From positions 1-47,839 of the forward strand of contig JBEKSY010000027.1 in the NCBI GenBank assembly GCA_049516595.1: 47,839 bases of DNA, in the 5' to 3' direction. Shown one piece after another: positions 43,383 through 47,839 of the stretch. Origin of the DNA: JBEKHT01 sp049516595. Its GTDB lineage: Bacteria > Chloroflexota > Anaerolineae > Anaerolineales > RBG-16-64-43. The notes below the pieces were generated by a model, which was not told the origin of the DNA, did no database searches, and worked only from the letters and a program-made list of their open reading frames with translations. Within the stretch, counting starts at the first letter, position 1. Each line of letters opens with the position of its first letter. The translations under genes and the position numbers were made by a program.

Positions 43383-44700
43383 GGCGAGCCTGCGCTTCCC
43401 GCCCGGCTTCCTCTGGGGAACGGCCACCTCCTCCCACCAAGTGGAAGGCAATAACGTGGGCAATGATTGGTGGGACTGGGAGCAACGCCCGGGCCACATC
43501 CTGGAGGGGGGCCGTTCCGGCCTGGCTTGCGACTGGTGGGGAGGTCGCTGGAAGGAGGATCTGGATCGCGCGGAAGAAGGCGGGCAAAACACCCATCGTC
43601 TGTCCGTCGAGTGGAGCCGCATCGAACCGAGGCCCGGAATCTGGGATGAGGATGCACTGGCTCGTTATCGCCAGATCTTGGACGGCATGGCCCGGCGCTC
43701 GCTGCGCCCAATGGTCACCCTGCACCACTTCACCAACCCCCGTTGGCTGGCCGAACAGGGAGGCTGGGAAAACGAGGAGGTGGTCTCCCGCTTCGAGGCC
43801 TTTGCCCGCAAGGTCGTGGCCGCGCTTGCGGATCGGGTTGATCTCTGGTGCACCCTCAATGAGCCGAACGTCTACGCCTTCGAGGCCTATGCCGAGGGGG
43901 TCTTTCCTCCAGGGAAGCGGGACCTGAACGCGGCCTTCCGGGTAATGGGCAACATGGTGCGCGCCCACGCCAGGGCCTACCATGCCATCCATGAACTGGC
44001 CCCAGGTAGCCAGGTCGGCCTCGCGCATCACTGCCGCGGGATCCAACCCAACTCCGCCTCCCCTTTGGACCGTCTCGTCGCCCGCCTGCAGTCCCGTCTT
44101 TTCAACGAAGCTTTTCCCCGGGCGGTATGGAGCGGCCAATTGCCGCTCCCGTTTGGTCAGGAGCGGATCCCCGAGGCCCGTGGCACTCAGGATTTCTTCG
44201 GACTGAACTACTACACCACCGAGCGGGTCGCGTTTGACCTGCGCCGGGCGGGGGAGCTGTTTGGACGCCGCTTCTTCCCTGCCAAAGCCGAACTGAGCCC
44301 GGGCGGGTTTATCGCCAACGCGCCGGATGGTTTCTACGCGGCCCTGCGCTGGGCTCGCCGCTTCGGACTACCGATTTATGTCACCGAGAATGGGGTGGAA
44401 GACGCAGAGGATCGCCTGCGCCCGAAATATCTTTGCCAGCACCTGCAGAAGCTCTGGCATGCCGTGAACTTTAACTGGCCGGTCCGCGGGTACTTCCACT
44501 GGACCCTGGTCGACAATTTCGAATGGGAGCGGGGCTGGACCCAGCGCTTCGGGCTATGGGCACTCGATCCTCACACCCAGGCGCGCTCCGGACGCCGCTC
44601 GGCAGGGCTGTACGCACGGATCTGTCGGGAGAATGGGCTCTCCAGTCAGATGGTTGCGGAATACGCCTCGGCGGCTCTCGCCACGATATTTCCGGGCTGA
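43375..44700 (+). CDS. GH1 beta-glucosidase
   Basis: A 441-residue glycoside hydrolase family 1 enzyme. It starts LRFPPGFLWGTATSSHQVEG, as in the family. The acid/base Glu163 is in TLNEPNVY and the nucleophile Glu338 in YVTENGVED. HRLSVEWSRIEPRPG and FHWTLVDNFEWERGW supply the sugar-binding loops. It should release glucose or another hexose from beta-glucosides, in the cytoplasm (no signal peptide). The ATG at 43375 overlaps the GNAT gene by eight bases, so the three genes from plsC form one tightly coupled operon. The substrate may be a glycolipid or a plant-type glucoside, which is inference. Confidence 0.92.
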   Translation: MIEASLRFPPGFLWGTATSSHQVEGNNVGNDWWDWEQRPGHILEGGRSGLACDWWGGRWKEDLDRAEEGGQNTHRLSVEWSRIEPRPGIWDEDALARYRQILDGMARRSLRPMVTLHHFTNPRWLAEQGGWENEEVVSRFEAFARKVVAALADRVDLWCTLNEPNVYAFEAYAEGVFPPGKRDLNAAFRVMGNMVRAHARAYHAIHELAPGSQVGLAHHCRGIQPNSASPLDRLVARLQSRLFNEAFPRAVWSGQLPLPFGQERIPEARGTQDFFGLNYYTTERVAFDLRRAGELFGRRFFPAKAELSPGGFIANAPDGFYAALRWARRFGLPIYVTENGVEDAEDRLRPKYLCQHLQKLWHAVNFNWPVRGYFHWTLVDNFEWERGWTQRFGLWALDPHTQARSGRRSAGLYARICRENGLSSQMVAEYASAALATIFPG

Positions 44701-44820
44701 GTCCCCTGCCTGCGCCTCCAAGGAATCTCTAACCCTCTTCTAGCGTCTTTCTTACGCCTTCCCCGTAAAGTGCTCATGGAAAGCCCAATCAGGAACGGAA
44801 AAAACAGGGGAGGTGGAACA

Positions 44821-45270
44821 ATGTCCAGCCTAATTCGATGGGAACCCTTCCGCGAGCTGAGCGGCCTGCGCGATGCCATGGACCGGATGTTTGATGAGGG
44901 TTTTGCCCGGCCCTTCTCAAGCGCGCTCTTCGATGGCAGCGACGCGCCGACTATGGACCTCTACCAGACGGACGAGGAGGTCGTGGTCAAAGCGGCTCTG
45001 CCCGGCGTGAAGGCGGAGGACGTCCAGATCTCGGTCACCAACGGGGTGCTGAGCATCCGCGGGGAAGCTCGCGAGGATAAGGAAGGCAAGGGTCACACCT
45101 ACCACATCCGCGAGCGGCGCGTAGGGACCTTCCAGCGCTGGGTGGCTCTTCCAACCGAAGTGAATGTGGACAAGGCCCGCGCCGAGTTTGAGGAGGGGAT
45201 TCTCCAGCTGACCCTGCCCAAGGCGGAGCAGGTGAAGCCCAAGACCATCACCGTGAAGGCCAAGAGGTAA
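44821..45270 (+). CDS. Small heat-shock protein, Hsp20/alpha-crystallin family
   Basis: A 149-residue chaperone. The N-terminus MSSLIRWEPFRELSGLRDAMDRMFDEGF is typical. The alpha-crystallin domain (about 45-135) contains VVVKAALPGVKAEDVQIS and ends in RAEFEEGILQLTLPKAE, where the GxLxLxLPK motif is clear, followed by the C-terminal extension KPKTITVKAK (I-x-I/V-like). It holds unfolded proteins during stress. ATG 44821 with GGAGGT six bases upstream is the start; the longer frame from 44770 is rejected. A strong terminator follows. Confidence 0.95.
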   Translation: MSSLIRWEPFRELSGLRDAMDRMFDEGFARPFSSALFDGSDAPTMDLYQTDEEVVVKAALPGVKAEDVQISVTNGVLSIRGEAREDKEGKGHTYHIRERRVGTFQRWVALPTEVNVDKARAEFEEGILQLTLPKAEQVKPKTITVKAKR

Positions 45271-45280
45271 GCCGCACCCA

Positions 45281-45323
45281 GGAGAGAGCGGGGAACCCCA
45301 GGTGCGGGTTCCCCGCTCTCTCC
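45281..45323 (+). terminator. Terminator after hsp20
   Basis: An 18-bp perfect stem, GGAGAGAGCGGGGAACCC (45281-45298) with its complement (45306-45323), seven-base loop, then gtctttcc. It starts 11 bases after the hsp20 stop. Confidence 0.85.
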
Positions 45324-45345
45324 GTCTTTCCGATCAGGCGTTGTG

Positions 45346-45549
45346 ATGCCTCTCTACCAATACACGTGCCCGCAGTGCGGCCTGGATTTTGAGCAGGCCG
45401 TTCCTTTCAGCGGCCGACCGGATGAGGTCCGCTGCCCAAATGGGCATCGTCAGGTGCGGCGCCGCTACACCTCCCCGGCCGTGATTTTCAAAGGGTCGGG
45501 CTGGTACAGCACAGACCACCGCAAGACCTCCCCCTCTGGCGATCCATAG
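45346..45549 (+). CDS. FmdB-family zinc ribbon protein
   Basis: A 67-residue protein beginning MPLYQYTCPQCGLDFE, the hallmark of the FmdB regulatory zinc-ribbon family. One zinc knuckle is CPQC; the other is altered to CPNGH, where a histidine may replace the second cysteine. The tail VIFKGSGWYSTDHRK also fits the family. The family is common and of unclear role, thought to be regulatory. ATG at 45346 is preferred over the GTG one codon earlier. Confidence 0.85.
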   Translation: MPLYQYTCPQCGLDFEQAVPFSGRPDEVRCPNGHRQVRRRYTSPAVIFKGSGWYSTDHRKTSPSGDP

Positions 45550-45782
45550 CGGCCCCAGACTGCGCCAGCCAGACTCAGGGGAGAGATCTGCACCTCCCGC
45601 CTCTTTTTCCACCTTTTCCCTCCTGTGACGGGCTGAGCGGGGATCCCTTTTTTCCGATCCGCGGGCCATCTGCGGGGATTGGATTCCTTCCGCAGGCCAC
45701 AATGAAAGGATCGCCGGACGGCGATCCCCAGAGGCCTGCTGGCCTGAAGCGATCCGATCTGATCCACCCCCGCTAGGCCACC

Positions 45783-46238
45783 CTACGGGTTGTGAATCGT
45801 CTGGCAGTTGTGGAAAGTGTTGTTTCCCGGACCACCGTAGCAGACGTCCGATCCTCCTCCCCCATCGATCGTGTCGTCCCCCGGACCCCCCAGGATTACA
45901 TCGTTGCCCGGACCCCCGTTGAGTCTGTCGTTGCCACCCCCTCCAACAATGCAGTCGCTCCCCTGCTGCCCATTGATCGTCTCATCGGCCCCGGAGCCCA
46001 GGATCAAGTCGTTGGCGCCGGTGCCGTTGATCGTCCCCCCCGACCCGACCACCAAGTTGGTGACCGTGATGCCGGCGCACTCCGGCGGCTTAAGCTGATT
46101 GAGCGAGATGCCTTGCGCCGTGTCCGAGAGCAGGGTGGCCGGAACCGTGTTCGAGGCCGCGATGGCCGTGAGCACAGATACCAGCAAGAGCCCGACCGCT
46201 GCAGCCAGGGCGAACTTGATCCCTCGAGATCTGAGCAT
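45783..46238 (-). CDS. Small secreted protein with RTX-like calcium-binding repeats
   Basis: A 151-residue exported protein. The signal peptide ends near LTAIAAS (about 28). A short linker with one cysteine (PPEC) precedes about six glycine-rich nonapeptide repeats (about 70-145) of the form GGxGxDxUx, such as GGGGNDRLNGGPGNDVILG and GGPGDDTIDGGGG. These repeats form a parallel beta-roll that binds calcium. There is no type I secretion signal or toxin domain, and the protein is very short for the family. Cysteines in SDCIVG, SDVCYG and HNCQ suggest disulfides. Function unknown. Confidence 0.8.
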   Translation of the reverse strand: MLRSRGIKFALAAAVGLLLVSVLTAIAASNTVPATLLSDTAQGISLNQLKPPECAGITVTNLVVGSGGTINGTGANDLILGSGADETINGQQGSDCIVGGGGNDRLNGGPGNDVILGGPGDDTIDGGGGSDVCYGGPGNNTFHNCQTIHNP

Positions 46239-46255
46239 AGGTGCCGCCTTTCCCC

Positions 46256-47839
46256 CTAGGCCTGCTTGGAACGAAGGGGCTTGCCCGACATTCCTCGGAT
46301 CAAGTCGGCTACCTCGTTCGCTGGCACGGGGCGACCCAGGAAGTAGCCTTGAGCCGTATCCACCTTCTGGGAGCGGAGCATCCCCAGTTGTTCCTCCGTC
46401 TCGACCCCTTCGGCCCCCACCTCTAACTTCATACTGTGCGCCGCGCTCACCGCGGCCCGCGTGACGGCGGCTTCGGCCGAATCGACGGCCATCTTCTCGA
46501 CCGAGCCACGGTCAATCTTGAGACCACTGATGGGCATGCGCTTCAGGATCTCCAGCGGGGACTTCCCGGAGAAGTTATCGAGGGTGAGGTGAACGCCCAG
46601 GTCCTTGAGCTCCTCCAACCTCGGCTGAAGGGTCTCGGGGTCCTCCAGCAAGCTCGCCTCGCGGATTTCCAGGTGAAGGTGCCCAGGATTGAGATTGGCC
46701 TGCTTGAGGACCTCGGCAATGGCATCGCTCATGCCTTCCTTGAGTTGGCGGGCGGAGACGTTCACGAGCAGGGAAAGCGCGGGGAGCCCTTCCGTCTTCC
46801 AGGACTTGAGCTGCGAGCAAGCGGTCTCGAGCGCCCAGCGTCCAATCGGGACGATCAGGCCAGTCTGTTCCGCGGCGGGGATGAACTCCGCCGCCGGAAT
46901 CATCCCGCGCTCGGGGTGGTTCCAACGCAAGAGGGCTTCCACGGCTTGCACCTTGCCGCTGCTCAGGGAAAGGATGGGCTGATAATAGACTTGGAACTGG
47001 CCGGCGGTCAGCGCCGCCTGCAATTCCTTCTCGCTGGCCATCAGGTCCGTGGCCCCGAGCGCCTGGCTCGGTTGGGCCAGGGTGAAGCGGTAGGTGTCCC
47101 GCCCATCTTGGACGACATATCGGTTATATCCCGCGCCCCGCTCGTGCAGGATCATGTACCCTTCCCGATCGGCGAGTTTGGCCAGGTCATCAATGGAAGC
47201 GACATCCACCACGCGTTGGCCGGGGGCTGGAAGATAACCCTGGCTCACCCCTACCAACATCGGCCCGTACTTGAAATCTACGAGCGCCGCCCGGTCCCTG
47301 CCTATGGCATAGATCAGGGCAACGGAAAAGAGAAGGACGCCAAGAAGGGATAGGCCTAGACCTCCCAGGGACACCCTCCGGGCTGTTGGGACCTCAATCT
47401 TCGCCCCCAAGATCGAAAGGCTGTTGGTCGCGGTGAGTGAGCCCGGGAGAACCCCTTCCTTGGTCGGGGCCAGTGGATCCTGCTGGGGGTCGGGTTGAAC
47501 CAGGTGGAGTTCCTGCGGATCCAGCTGGAAGGTCAAGCTCGGCGCAAAGGAGTCGCTCAGAGGACGCCCGCCCACGGTCCCCTGCACCTCAACCTGGGGG
47601 GTCACCGTCACGGTGTAGACGGCCTGCTTGGCTCCCGTGATCAGCTCTTTGGCGCCCACCAGTCGCTCAATCTTGCACAAGTTGAGTTCGTTCGCGCTGG
47701 TGAAGTGGTCTCCTCGGAAGGAGGTTTCCGGCTGGAGCTCCAGGGTTCTCTTCCAGCCCGCCGGGTCGCTCACCTCGGCGGTGAGGTTGTAGAAACCCTG
47801 GGTCGAGCGAGCCGCATCCGCGACCAGGGCGTAGCCAAA
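46256..47839 (-). CDS. DUF5305-like membrane protein fused to a degenerate EAL domain (5' end missing)
   Basis: The frame is open to the window edge, so the N-terminus is missing; at least 527 residues are visible. The visible N-terminal part is a beta-rich extracytoplasmic region (YTVTVTPQVEVQGTVGG), then one transmembrane helix (LGGLGLSLLGVLLFSVALIYA) and a DUF5305-like segment (RDRAALVDFKYGPMLVGVS). The rest is an EAL domain: VEALLRW, LLVNVSARQL, HLEIREASLL, LKIDRGSV, EGVETEEQL and QGYFLGRP are kept. The metal-binding DDFGTGYSS loop reads DNFSGKSPL instead, so c-di-GMP hydrolysis is probably lost or weak. It may sense c-di-GMP (inference). A stop TAG near 46256 lies close to the RTX-like gene start. 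Confidence 0.75.
   Translation of the reverse strand, partial: FGYALVADAARSTQGFYNLTAEVSDPAGWKRTLELQPETSFRGDHFTSANELNLCKIERLVGAKELITGAKQAVYTVTVTPQVEVQGTVGGRPLSDSFAPSLTFQLDPQELHLVQPDPQQDPLAPTKEGVLPGSLTATNSLSILGAKIEVPTARRVSLGGLGLSLLGVLLFSVALIYAIGRDRAALVDFKYGPMLVGVSQGYLPAPGQRVVDVASIDDLAKLADREGYMILHERGAGYNRYVVQDGRDTYRFTLAQPSQALGATDLMASEKELQAALTAGQFQVYYQPILSLSSGKVQAVEALLRWNHPERGMIPAAEFIPAAEQTGLIVPIGRWALETACSQLKSWKTEGLPALSLLVNVSARQLKEGMSDAIAEVLKQANLNPGHLHLEIREASLLEDPETLQPRLEELKDLGVHLTLDNFSGKSPLEILKRMPISGLKIDRGSVEKMAVDSAEAAVTRAAVSAAHSMKLEVGAEGVETEEQLGMLRSQKVDTAQGYFLGRPVPANEVADLIRGMSGKPLRSKQA

Overview
The window looks like a chromosomal segment of a high-GC bacterium, most likely a Chloroflexota (Anaerolineae-type) genome. 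This is an inference from style: lipoproteins with long Thr/Pro linkers and LysM or PPC-like domains, an SDR-type threonine dehydrogenase, an AttH/CrtC-type ABC cluster, TTG/GTG starts, and a split radical-SAM pair (TIGR03960-like plus TIGR03936-like). There is no rRNA, tRNA, CRISPR array or phage module that I can see.

Layout. 1-2860: a GT-C membrane glycosyltransferase bracketed by two identical 127-bp direct repeats. 2861-7549: an ABC half-exporter, then an ABC-2 permease/ATPase pair, all on the minus strand. 8064-11823: a cupin, a lipoprotein with two PPC-like repeats and a GH5 (EGC/steryl-glucosidase-like) hydrolase. A tiny C-terminal remnant of a MalG-type sugar permease lies at 12177-12230. 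12310-15044: the radical-SAM pair. 15644-18767: acyl-CoA dehydrogenase, etfB and etfA, a small beta-oxidation and electron-transfer unit. 18896-24865: a receiver/roadblock/degenerate Y1-transposase fusion, DNA polymerase I and a CapA-like lipoprotein. 25072-32265: SDR threonine dehydrogenase, then an ABC ATPase, FtsX permease and AttH-like lipoprotein operon, then queG. 32671-35545: a LysM membrane protein and groES-groEL with a textbook promoter and CIRCE operator.

35586-38622 is an accessory island of three insertion-sequence units placed end to end just upstream of groES. They are an intact DDE transposase IS, a second IS whose transposase carries three 22-27-bp hairpin insertions, and an internally deleted relative of the second. 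All four boundaries carry a GGGGG tract. Beyond it lie a divergent TetR/flavin-monooxygenase pair (38693-40521), a LysM lipoprotein, an overlapping plsC-GNAT-GH1 operon (41950-44700), hsp20, an FmdB zinc ribbon, an RTX-repeat secreted protein, and an incomplete DUF5305-like/EAL membrane protein that runs off the right edge.

The most unusual items are the REC-roadblock-Y1 fusion, the hairpin insertions in the IS transposase, the covarying hairpin over the transposase ribosome-binding site, the EAL fusion with a degenerate metal-binding motif, and the direct repeat around the glycosyltransferase. Function calls rest on motif reading only. No database search was possible.
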